From Adlercreutzia equolifaciens (GTDB lineage: Bacteria; Actinomycetota; Coriobacteriia; Coriobacteriales; Eggerthellaceae), in NCBI RefSeq assembly GCF_029076695.1, contig NZ_JARFIK010000001.1, positions 248,001 through 312,000 on the forward strand: a DNA stretch of 64,000 nt, read 5' to 3'. The notes beneath the pieces were generated by a model. It saw only the letters and a list, made by a program, of their open reading frames with translations. It did not search any database and was not told where the DNA came from. The translations under genes and the position numbers were made by a program. This document shows, one piece after another, positions 51,524 through 59,262 of this stretch. Position 1 is the stretch's first letter. The number at the start of each line of letters is the position of its first letter.

Positions 51524-53209
51524 CTAGGCGAAGGGCACCTCGGAGATGGTCTTGCCCTGAGCCAGCGCAGAGCCCACCAGCTGACCGAAGGTGACGCAGC
51601 GGCCGTGGCTCACGCCGGGGCAGTGCACGGGGTAGTCATTGCCGAAGAAGTCGCCCTGCACGTTGCCAATGGCGAACAGGCCGGCAATGGGCTGATCGTC
51701 GTCGGTCATAACCTGGGAATCGGCGTTCACATGGAGGCCGAAGGGAATGGTCAAGGTGCTGCACACGTTCTTCGTGGCGTAGAACGGCGGCGTCTGCACC
51801 GGGGCCAGGAACTGCTGGGGCACGTCGAAGTCGATGTCCTCGCCGTTGGCGGCCATGCTGTTGTAGCGCTCCACCGTCGCCTTGAAGGTGTCGGCAGGAA
51901 TGCCCAGCTGCTGAGCCAGATCGTCCAGCGTGTCAGCCTTCACCAGCATGCCGTTGTCCAGCCACTTCTCCATGACAGCATCCAGACCGTCCATGAAGCG
52001 ATCGAAACGCTCGGGCTGCTGCTGCATGAGGTACTTCTCGTAATCGCCGTCGAAGATGGACCAGGCCACGTTGCCCGGGGTGTTCATGCGGGCGTTGGTG
52101 AGCATGGGCTCGAAGGGCATCTCGGCACCGTAGCGCTCGCCATTGGCGTTCACGGCCAGCCAGCACATGATGAACGAGGTGAGGTTGAACTCAAGAGTGT
52201 CGAGGGTGAACTGGTGGATCATCGGAGCCGCCGGGCTCTTGGAGATGCCAGCACCAGCCCAAGCGCCCATGAGAATGCCGTCGCCGTTGTTGTAGCCGGC
52301 CGGGGCGTACACGTTGGCATCGGAGCGGTTGGAGATGGGGCAGAACACGTCGATCATCTCCTGGTTGCCGCCGATGTCGCCCGTGGCCAGGATGACGCCG
52401 TTCTTGGCGTTGTACTGCACGTGCTTGCCGTCCTTGGTGGTGGCAATTACGCCCGTGATGCCGCCAGCCGCATCGCCCACCAGCTGCTCGGCGCGCGCCT
52501 CGAAGACGAACTCGGCGCCATTGGCCGTGGCCGAGTTGTACACCAGCTCGCCCAGGGTAACGTTGACCGGCTGCCCGTCGTCGCGCATGTCATAGGTCTC
52601 GCCGCCGCGCACGAACGACACGGCGTCGGGATAGACGCGCCAGTGGTCAGGCAGCTTGGACCAATTGCCGTACTTGGCGGTACCGGACAGCGCGGGCACC
52701 ATGCTCACGCCGTTCTGCGCGCCCAGCTCGTCGATGTAGTCGAACACCTCGCCCGAGCGGGAAGCCCACACATAGATGAGGTCGTAGTTCGTAGTCTGGT
52801 GCGATGCCTGATGCAGAAAACGAGCGGCCACGCGCGGATCCAGGTCGAATCCGTTCTGCTTGTGGAACTTGCTGCCCAAGTGGCCCACGTCCACGCCGCG
52901 GATAGAAATGCCGGTGTTGCGCTCGATGACCACTACCTTCGCGCCGTTGCGCGCAGCGGCCTCGGCAGCGTTCACACCAGCCAGGCCGGCGCCCACTACT
53001 ACCACGTCGTAATCGAGCGTCTCAGCCACATCCGTGATCGGCTCCGGCGCCTCTTCCCAGCTGTGCTTGCCCGTGCTGGCAAGATTCTGGCTGCCCGCGC
53101 TTGCCTCGGTAGGCGCCGACGGGCTGCACCCGCCCAGAGCCACGGTGGCCGTTGCGGCGGCGCCCGTCACGAACGCCCCCTTCAAAAAGCTGCGGCGATC
53201 CATACTCAT
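51524..53209 (-). CDS. Tat-exported FAD-dependent oxidoreductase (FAD_binding_2, fumarate-reductase-like)
   Basis: A 561-residue flavoprotein. The ATG at 53209 follows AAGGGGAG. It has a twin-arginine signal (MDRRSFLKGAFVTGAA), a lipobox LGGC, and the FAD motif DVVVVGAGLAGVNAAEAAARNG at about residue 65. The C-terminus keeps the FAD-closing region with IPFGLHVNADSQVMTDDDQPIAGLF. It is only distantly similar to the flavoprotein at 23092-24804. The acceptor is unknown; such enzymes reduce alkenoates, steroids or aromatic compounds at the cell surface. It lies downstream of a polytopic LuxR gene on the same strand, probably its regulator. Confidence 0.88.
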   Translation of the reverse strand: MSMDRRSFLKGAFVTGAAATATVALGGCSPSAPTEASAGSQNLASTGKHSWEEAPEPITDVAETLDYDVVVVGAGLAGVNAAEAAARNGAKVVVIERNTGISIRGVDVGHLGSKFHKQNGFDLDPRVAARFLHQASHQTTNYDLIYVWASRSGEVFDYIDELGAQNGVSMVPALSGTAKYGNWSKLPDHWRVYPDAVSFVRGGETYDMRDDGQPVNVTLGELVYNSATANGAEFVFEARAEQLVGDAAGGITGVIATTKDGKHVQYNAKNGVILATGDIGGNQEMIDVFCPISNRSDANVYAPAGYNNGDGILMGAWAGAGISKSPAAPMIHQFTLDTLEFNLTSFIMCWLAVNANGERYGAEMPFEPMLTNARMNTPGNVAWSIFDGDYEKYLMQQQPERFDRFMDGLDAVMEKWLDNGMLVKADTLDDLAQQLGIPADTFKATVERYNSMAANGEDIDFDVPQQFLAPVQTPPFYATKNVCSTLTIPFGLHVNADSQVMTDDDQPIAGLFAIGNVQGDFFGNDYPVHCPGVSHGRCVTFGQLVGSALAQGKTISEVPFA

Positions 53210-53348
53210 ACTGTCTCCCCTTCCCAATGAATGCTTGGAGCCAAATGCCTCCGTCGGCATCTGGTCGACGAACTCTCGCTTCGTCGCCGCCTATCATTGA
53301 GCAAGGGTCAACCGTCGGCCAACCCGTGAAATACCTGATTCGGAAATA

Positions 53349-54869
53349 TCAGTTGTCTTCCGTGACGGAAATAACGACATCACGTGATTCGGGTGAGGGG
53401 GCTTTGACCTCCTCGGATGCCAGGTCAAGAAACTGTTGGCGGTCGTGGACCTCCAGTTTTTGGTAGATGTGGCGCACGTGGGTTCCCACGGTGTTCTCGG
53501 AGATGCACAGGCTCTCGGCAATCCAAGGCTGGGTGCGGCCGCCCACCAGCAGCAGCGCAATTTCCCGCTCGCGGGGCGTCAGACCCTTCTCCTCCCACCA
53601 AGCGGCAAGTCGCTGCTCTTTGGCTTCTTCGCTTACCGGCTCCGCAACGCTCATGCCCGAAAGGAGCCACATGTCCTTGCTGCTCAGCAACACCACCGTG
53701 GCAATGACCACCAAGTAGCCCATGAGATTGGTCTCTTGCAACACGAAGCCGTGGCGCACTCCGTCATTGCCCACCAGCACGATACCCGCCACGGCGCCCA
53801 CCACATAGCACACCACTGCCAACAAGCGCGTGGCCGCTATGGTCTGCAAGGCGCTGTGCGAGCGCGCATGGGCAATCTGCGCGAACAGCACCCACAGCAG
53901 TAAGTCGAAGGTGGTGTAGCCCGCAATAACCACGGCGCCGGCAATCCAGAACTGGCCGGTGCCAAACAGGAACGACATGAGCATAAAGCCGGCAATCATA
54001 GCCAGCAAGCCCACGCGGTACGCCACATTCGCCTTCCGGGGAGCAAGGCACACCACCGCGAACAGCGCAATGGCCGCAAAGCCGCGCACGAACTGCACCA
54101 CCACGCCGCCCGGCGTTCCCCCGCTTGCCACCGAGGAGAACGATACCAAGTGCTGCAGGTAGCCGAAACTGAACAGCACAAGGCCGGCCACGCAGAAGAG
54201 CGAGACGCCGACCCCCAACCAGCTCGTGAGGAACGGCGACCGAGCTGCGCGATCCGAGGACGGCGCATAGGGCAGAGCCGTCTCGTAGGAACGCTGCTCT
54301 GGGTCAAGGGAGCAAAATACCAGGCAGGAAACAAGGGGCAGCAGCGCGTAGAACAAGGCGGCCGCCAGCGGGAACATGAAGAGGAGCGGAATGTCGATGA
54401 TCACCGCGCCGGCAAAGCCACCGGCCACGAAGCGCGCGGCGCTCTTCGCGCCGTCATGACAGTACACGGCGCCCCAGCCAAGCTGAAACACCGCCATGAA
54501 GAGCGAGGCCAAAACGCCACCGACAAGAAGGAGGCCATAGGAACCCGTCACGCTGGCGCCCACAAAGGCCAGGGCGCCCAGGGTGCCGCCCATGCCTCCC
54601 AGCCAGGGCAGCCCGCGCCCTCGCAAGGCCTCGTTAAACTTCTGAGGAACGAGAAGCGCCACCAGAAACCCTACGGCGCTGAGGCCGAAAACCAGGATGG
54701 ACGCCCCTTCGGCCATCAGGCTCGTCGAAGATGACGCTGGGAAGAAGGCGCTCATGAACAGGGCGTCAAGCCATGCCCACAGGCAGGCCGATCCGGCCCA
54801 GATTTTGATTTCACTGCTTTTCAGAACCAAAGAACATACCCCTCGCCCCATTTTGTTCTTCAGCATCAT
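53349..54869 (-). CDS. LuxR-family regulator with 12-helix membrane domain
   Basis: A 506-residue protein with about twelve hydrophobic helices over residues 20-410 (MFS-like arrangement) and a LuxR helix-turn-helix at about 430-490 (LTPREREIALLLVGG, CISENTVGTHVRHIYQKLEV). The same architecture as the regulator at 21615-22826, but longer. The start lies 15 bases after the stop of the histidine kinase gene. It precedes the exported flavoprotein gene by 139 bases. It probably controls that gene in response to a substrate sensed in the membrane. Confidence 0.88.
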   Translation of the reverse strand: MMLKNKMGRGVCSLVLKSSEIKIWAGSACLWAWLDALFMSAFFPASSSTSLMAEGASILVFGLSAVGFLVALLVPQKFNEALRGRGLPWLGGMGGTLGALAFVGASVTGSYGLLLVGGVLASLFMAVFQLGWGAVYCHDGAKSAARFVAGGFAGAVIIDIPLLFMFPLAAALFYALLPLVSCLVFCSLDPEQRSYETALPYAPSSDRAARSPFLTSWLGVGVSLFCVAGLVLFSFGYLQHLVSFSSVASGGTPGGVVVQFVRGFAAIALFAVVCLAPRKANVAYRVGLLAMIAGFMLMSFLFGTGQFWIAGAVVIAGYTTFDLLLWVLFAQIAHARSHSALQTIAATRLLAVVCYVVGAVAGIVLVGNDGVRHGFVLQETNLMGYLVVIATVVLLSSKDMWLLSGMSVAEPVSEEAKEQRLAAWWEEKGLTPREREIALLLVGGRTQPWIAESLCISENTVGTHVRHIYQKLEVHDRQQFLDLASEEVKAPSPESRDVVISVTEDN

Positions 54870-54884
54870 AGCAAACTCTTGCCC

Positions 54885-56423
54885 CTAGGACGATAACGGC
54901 TCCTCAGGAGCCAGGGGCAGCCGCACCGTGAAGGTGGTGCCCTGGCCTTCTTCGCTTTCCAGACTCACTTCGCCGCCGTGATAGAGGGCCGCGTGCTTGA
55001 CAATGGCCAACCCCAAGCCCGTGCCGCCGGTTTCCTTGGAGCGACTTTTGTCCAAGCGGTAGAAGCGCTCGAAGATCTTCTCCTGGGCCTCAAGGGGAAT
55101 GCCCGCGCCTGTGTCGCTTACACGCACGACGGCTTCCCGCGGGGGGTGCGCTGCGGCCGTTGCCGAGACCGCAGCGTCGCCGTCGCCGAGCGCCGCACCG
55201 GCTTCGGGGCCGCGCGCACTGCTGCGGCCTTGCGCCGTTCCCTCTTCGCCCATAAGCGCTGCGCCCTCGGCCATCTCCTCGGTTACCTGCACTTGCACGG
55301 CGCCGCCTTCGTGGTTGTAGCGTACCGCGTTCTCCACCAGGTTGTAGATCATCTGCTCCAGCAAGAGCTCGCTGCCCTCTACCCATACAGGCACCGTCTC
55401 AAGCGAGACCACGACGCCGGCTTCGTGAGCAGGCGCGGCCAATCGGTGCACTACGTGATCGGCCACCGCCGCCAGGTTGACGGGGCCGGTCTGGGCGATA
55501 TCGCCCGAAGACTCATCGAGACGCGAGAGCACCAGCACATCATTGATGAGCGCGCGCATAGCCTGGGATTCTTCGTAGATAAGCCCGGCGAAGCGCGGCA
55601 CCTCCTCGGCGGGAACCATATTGTTGGCCATCAATTCCGCATAGCCGGAAATAACCTGGAGCGGCGTTTTCATTTCATGGGATACGTTGGCCGAGAAGTC
55701 GCGACGCAGGCTCTCCGCCCGGGCCAGCTCCTCGTTCTGGGCGCGCAAGGTACGCTGCTGCGAATCGATGCGCTCGAGCAAGGGCTGCATTTCGGCATAG
55801 GCCGCATTGTCCAGCGGCGATGACACGTCCAAATTATCGAGGGGTCTCATCAAGTGGCGCGTCAGCAGGCGCGAGAGCACCAACACCAGCACCACGGCCG
55901 CCAGCAGCGCCAAGGCAACGGGCATCATTAAGTCGGTGGCGAAGAACGCAATAAGCGAGGCGCGCGTCTCGGCAAGACGCACCACCGAGCCGTTTGACAA
56001 CGGGGCCGCCGCATAAAGGGTATCGGCGTTGAGCGTCGTGGAGTGGCGGCTGGTGGCCCCTTCGCCACTTTCTAACGCCGCGCGTACTTCGGGGCGGTCG
56101 GCGTGATTCTCCCACGAAGCACCATCTGCGGGGGCGGCACTGTCGAACAGCACGGCGCCGTTAGCATCGATGAGGGTATAGCGCACCGCTCCGTCGAACT
56201 GCTCGGCAAGCACAGCCGGCCGCGCGTCGACAGGCTCCTCGTCAAGCACCGCCGCGGCGCGATGGGCCTGGGCCAGCAGCTTCGCCGAGGCATCGTGCTC
56301 AAGGGAGATATAGAAGATGCCCGTGATAACCACCGAGAACAGCACAATGCCCACCAGGGCGAAGGCAAGCACGCTGCGGAAGATACGCCCCGAGAGGCTC
56401 ATGGCCTCCTTCAAGGGCGCCAT
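54885..56423 (-). CDS. PhoR-type sensor histidine kinase
   Basis: A 512-residue kinase. Two helices (about residues 13-35 and 165-188) enclose a short extracytoplasmic domain. HisKA has the acceptor in ANVSHEMKTPLQ; HATPase_c shows LVENAVRYNHEGG, VSDTGAGIP and GTGLGLAIVKH. An Ala/Gly/Glu-rich insert of about 50 residues (roughly 390-440) splits the ATPase domain between the N-box strand and the G1 motif. The start overlaps the stop of the response-regulator gene by one base. With the adjacent Na/phosphate transporter the pair is likely to respond to phosphate, as PhoR-PhoP. Confidence 0.9.
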   Translation of the reverse strand: MAPLKEAMSLSGRIFRSVLAFALVGIVLFSVVITGIFYISLEHDASAKLLAQAHRAAAVLDEEPVDARPAVLAEQFDGAVRYTLIDANGAVLFDSAAPADGASWENHADRPEVRAALESGEGATSRHSTTLNADTLYAAAPLSNGSVVRLAETRASLIAFFATDLMMPVALALLAAVVLVLVLSRLLTRHLMRPLDNLDVSSPLDNAAYAEMQPLLERIDSQQRTLRAQNEELARAESLRRDFSANVSHEMKTPLQVISGYAELMANNMVPAEEVPRFAGLIYEESQAMRALINDVLVLSRLDESSGDIAQTGPVNLAAVADHVVHRLAAPAHEAGVVVSLETVPVWVEGSELLLEQMIYNLVENAVRYNHEGGAVQVQVTEEMAEGAALMGEEGTAQGRSSARGPEAGAALGDGDAAVSATAAAHPPREAVVRVSDTGAGIPLEAQEKIFERFYRLDKSRSKETGGTGLGLAIVKHAALYHGGEVSLESEEGQGTTFTVRLPLAPEEPLSS

Positions 56424-57190
56424 TACTGGCTCTCCCCCTGGAACACGTAGCCCACGCCGCGCACCGTGGCAATGGCCTGCTCAGCTCCTGGAGCCGCGGC
56501 AGCCAGCTTCTGTCGCAAGGTTTTCACATGGGCGTCCACTGTGCGCGTTTCGCCGGCATAAAGCACATCCCACACCATTTCCAACAGCTGATCGCGGGTT
56601 AGCACGCGGCCCTCGTTCTCCATGAGCACGCGCAGCAAATCGAATTCCTTGACCGTCAGCGGCACCTTTTGGCCCTGGGCTTTCACCCGATGAGCCGCCA
56701 GGGACAGCTCGATGGGGCCGCTCTGCAGGACATCGGCAGAGGAAGGACGATCGGACGACGAGGCTTCATGCCTGTCGGACGCGGGGACCGGCGATGCCGA
56801 TGGCGCGGGGCGCGCGGCCCGACGCAGCAGTGCGTTGACCCGCGAGATAAGCTCCATCATGCCGAAGGGCTTCGCCAGGTAGTCGTCGGCACCGGCATCA
56901 AGGCCGCACACGGCGTCGTACTCGGTGCCCTTCGCCGTCAGCATCATGACGGGAATGTTCTCGGTGGCTGCATCGGCGCGCAGCTGGCGCAGCAGCTCGA
57001 GTCCGTCCACGCCGGGAAGCATGATGTCGAGGAGCACGGCCTGAGGGGCTTCCTGGCGGCATGCTTCCATAAGGTCCGAGCCGTCGGGGAAGGCGCGCAC
57101 GGCAAACCCGGCCTGACGTAGGGCGTAGCTGGTCAAGTCGCGAATGTGCTCGTCGTCTTCCACGTAGAATATGAGGGGCTGATCGGCCAT
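56423..57190 (-). CDS. OmpR/PhoB-family response regulator
   Basis: A 255-residue regulator: receiver (YVEDDEHIRDL, phospho-acceptor in LLDIMLPGVDG, AKGTE, AKPFG) and winged-helix output domain (PLTVKEFDLLRVLMENEG, TVDAHVKTLRQKL, VRGVGYVF). A Ser/Asp/Pro-rich linker of about 40 residues joins them. A GAAGGAGATCC site precedes the ATG, and a TACAAT box lies about 35 bases upstream. It is cotranscribed with the kinase gene; phosphate control is inferred from the adjacent transporter. Confidence 0.9.
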   Translation of the reverse strand: MADQPLIFYVEDDEHIRDLTSYALRQAGFAVRAFPDGSDLMEACRQEAPQAVLLDIMLPGVDGLELLRQLRADAATENIPVMMLTAKGTEYDAVCGLDAGADDYLAKPFGMMELISRVNALLRRAARPAPSASPVPASDRHEASSSDRPSSADVLQSGPIELSLAAHRVKAQGQKVPLTVKEFDLLRVLMENEGRVLTRDQLLEMVWDVLYAGETRTVDAHVKTLRQKLAAAAPGAEQAIATVRGVGYVFQGESQ

Positions 57191-57230
57191 GGATCTCCTT
57201 CAGTTGCTGCCATCGCCTATTGTACGACGA

Positions 57231-57255
57231 GGGGGACGGCCACACGGCCGCCCCC
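57231..57255 (-). other. Hairpin between the Na/phosphate transporter and the regulator gene
   Basis: CGGCC/GGCCG with loop ACAC, extended by GGGG/CCCC across one mismatch. It lies 49 bases past the transporter stop on the minus strand. No T-run; weak terminator or stabiliser. Confidence 0.4.
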
Positions 57256-57303
57256 GAAGTAAGCGTGACGTTCCTGATGAACTTCTGGGACGGGCGTCCT
57301 CTT

Positions 57304-58341
57304 TTAGGCCGCAGCGCCGTCGGGCATCCAAGGCGTCTCGCGATCGCGCAAGGGATCACGAGGCCGGCGCGGCTTCTCGGGCAGCAGCGCCATAACCATG
57401 CGCACCATAAGGGACACCAGGGGCAGCCAGATCAGGGTCATAGACACGTTGAAGAGCGTGTGAGCGTTGGCAATCTGGCGCGCGATGACCTCCAACTCGG
57501 GCCCCGGCGTGATGGCCGTGATGACCCCGGCGAAGGGACCGATGAGCCACACGAACAGCAAGCACCCCGACAGGTTGAAGATGCAGTGGGCCAGGGCCAC
57601 CCGCTTGGCGTCGCGCGACTGCCCGATGGCGGCCATGAGCGCCGTAATGCACGTGCCCAGGTTGTCGCCCAGCAGAATGGGAATGGCGCCGTGCAGGCCA
57701 ATGATGCTGGCCCCGTCGATGCCCGGCTGAGCCGCGAAGTTCTGAAGCACCGCGATGGTGGCGCTGGAGCTTTGCACCACGACCGTCATCAAGGTGCCCA
57801 CCAGCACTCCCAGCAACGGCACGCCCACCACCTCGGCAATCATATCGGTGAAGACCGGGTTCGTGGCCAAAGGCTTCATGACGCCGCCCATGGTGTCGAT
57901 GCCCAGGAACAAAAGGCCGAAGCCGAAGACGGCGCGGCCGCCCAGCTTGATGTTCTGCTGCTTCGCCAAACTCATGATGACAAAGCCCACGAACACGATG
58001 GCCAATACGTAGTCGGACAGCTTGAAGGCAATGATCTGCGCCGTAATGGTGGTGCCGATGTTTGCGCCCATGATGATGGGGATGGCCTGGCGCAGCTTCA
58101 TCAGGCCCGCCGACACGAAACCGATGGTCATAACCGTGGTGGCGCTGGAGCTTTGCAGCACGGCCGTAGCCACGGCGCCGGCCAACACGCCGATCACGGG
58201 GTTCTTGGTAACCGCCGCCAAAATGGAGCGCATGCGGTCGCCCGCAGCATCCTGCAAGCTGCCGCTCATGAGGTTCATACCGTAGAGAAAAATGGCCAGA
58301 CCGCCCAGAAGGCCCAGTCCGATCTGCATCAACTCCTGCAC
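57304..58341 (-). CDS. Na+/phosphate cotransporter (NptA/PNaS family), no PhoU domain
   Basis: A 345-residue membrane protein with two inverted repeats, each bearing the QSSSAT signature (VLQSSSATTVMTIGFV and VVQSSSATIAVLQNF), the hallmark of Na/Pi cotransporters. It lacks the C-terminal PhoU-like domain of longer relatives. The GTG at 58341 is chosen because AAGGAG lies five bases upstream; the ATG at 58398 has no site. It is transcribed toward the PhoB/PhoR-type genes on the same strand. Confidence 0.85.
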   Translation of the reverse strand: MQELMQIGLGLLGGLAIFLYGMNLMSGSLQDAAGDRMRSILAAVTKNPVIGVLAGAVATAVLQSSSATTVMTIGFVSAGLMKLRQAIPIIMGANIGTTITAQIIAFKLSDYVLAIVFVGFVIMSLAKQQNIKLGGRAVFGFGLLFLGIDTMGGVMKPLATNPVFTDMIAEVVGVPLLGVLVGTLMTVVVQSSSATIAVLQNFAAQPGIDGASIIGLHGAIPILLGDNLGTCITALMAAIGQSRDAKRVALAHCIFNLSGCLLFVWLIGPFAGVITAITPGPELEVIARQIANAHTLFNVSMTLIWLPLVSLMVRMVMALLPEKPRRPRDPLRDRETPWMPDGAAA

Positions 58342-58513
58342 TGCTTCTCCTTCACCGGGGCGCCTCGACGCCGCCGCTCGCTTTTCGCCCAGACGCATCG
58401 GGGCGCACGTTGACTGTTTCAGCGAGACAGCAGTCTAAGGAACCCGTGAGAGAACCATGTAAGGCGAATGTAAAGGGAAAGTGAAATTTCGACGGTGCGA
58501 GAGAAACGTACCT

Positions 58514-58834
58514 CTACAGTCGGGAAACTACCAACTGGTTGAGCGACACATGCTGTTCGGCTGCCTCGATGGCAAGCTGACGATGCTTCTCGGGCGGCAT
58601 ACGCAGAGCGAACTTTCCCGAGTAAGATCGGCTGGCAAAAGGAGCCGGGGCGGTCTCCCCCGCAGCGGCCATGTCTTCCAGCACGCACCCCACAATATCG
58701 ACAATGCCGAAAAACGCATCGGCCTGAGTTTCCTCTACGCAAGAGAGCGAGGGGAACTCCGCCACGGTTGCGATATAGGCTCCATCTTCCTGAGACCACC
58801 ATACCCGATAGGCATAATCTTCTGGTTTAGGCAT
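58514..58834 (-). CDS. hicB: HicB-type antitoxin
   Basis: A 106-residue antitoxin. The N-terminal partial RNase H fold (YRVWWSQEDGAYIATVAEFP) is typical of HicB; the C-terminal part (FALRMPPEKHRQLAIEAAEQ, VSLNQLVVSRL) is a ribbon-helix-helix DNA-binding domain. It neutralises HicA and represses the operon. The ATG at 58834 overlaps the hicA stop by eight bases and has a GGAGG site. Confidence 0.88.
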   Translation of the reverse strand: MPKPEDYAYRVWWSQEDGAYIATVAEFPSLSCVEETQADAFFGIVDIVGCVLEDMAAAGETAPAPFASRSYSGKFALRMPPEKHRQLAIEAAEQHVSLNQLVVSRL

Positions 58835-59075
58835 GCTCTTCCTCCAACCGCTCAATGGCTTTCAGGACTTGCTTAACCTGATAGGCAGCTACTTCTCCGT
58901 GCCTGTTCTGGATGTTGATGCGAGGGTCTCCCCGCCACGGCATTTGATAGATCCTATGGGACCCTCGCATGCGCGGACTTCCGAAAAAGTGATCGCATAC
59001 TTTCGCCACTTCGTCGAAGGGCAACGGACCGCTCGCTCTTTTCATCTTGTCGAGCAGCTTCTCGATACTCCCCAT
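58827..59075 (-). CDS. hicA: HicA-type mRNA interferase toxin
   Basis: An 82-residue HicA: double-stranded RNA-binding-like fold with the catalytic His in MRGSHRIYQMP and the helix-forming YQVKQVLKAIERLE. It cleaves mRNA. The order toxin-then-antitoxin is the standard hicAB arrangement. AAGGGGG precedes the ATG. Confidence 0.88.
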   Translation of the reverse strand: MGSIEKLLDKMKRASGPLPFDEVAKVCDHFFGSPRMRGSHRIYQMPWRGDPRINIQNRHGEVAAYQVKQVLKAIERLEEEHA

Positions 59076-59091
59076 ATACGCCCCCTTATAG

Positions 59092-59105
59092 TATCGTATA
59101 TGATA
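59092..59105. promoter_or_regulatory. AT-rich inverted repeat upstream of hicA
   Basis: TATCGTATATGATA, with TATC/GATA arms, lies 17 bases before the hicA start in an AT-rich stretch that also contains -10-like sequence on the minus strand. It is a likely operator for HicB; evidence is positional only. Confidence 0.3.
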
Positions 59106-59201
59106 TCACTGTTCAAGCGATGACCTTATGTTTCTAGAATAGAGGGTGTCGCTGGGAAGCCGTTTCTTCAGAACCGAACGGTTCCCAGCTTTCTGCACAA
59201 A

Positions 59202-59227
59202 AAGAGGGAGCCCGAAGGCTCCCTCTT
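59202..59227 (-). terminator. Intrinsic terminator of nrdD
   Basis: AAGAGGGAGCC and GGCTCCCTCTT are perfect 11-bp arms with loop CGAA; on the minus strand the stem runs into TTTTTGTG. It lies 36 bases past the nrdD stop. Confidence 0.88.
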
Positions 59228-59262
59228 CTGCGTGCTGTGCGGGATGGCGGGTGACGGCGCCG

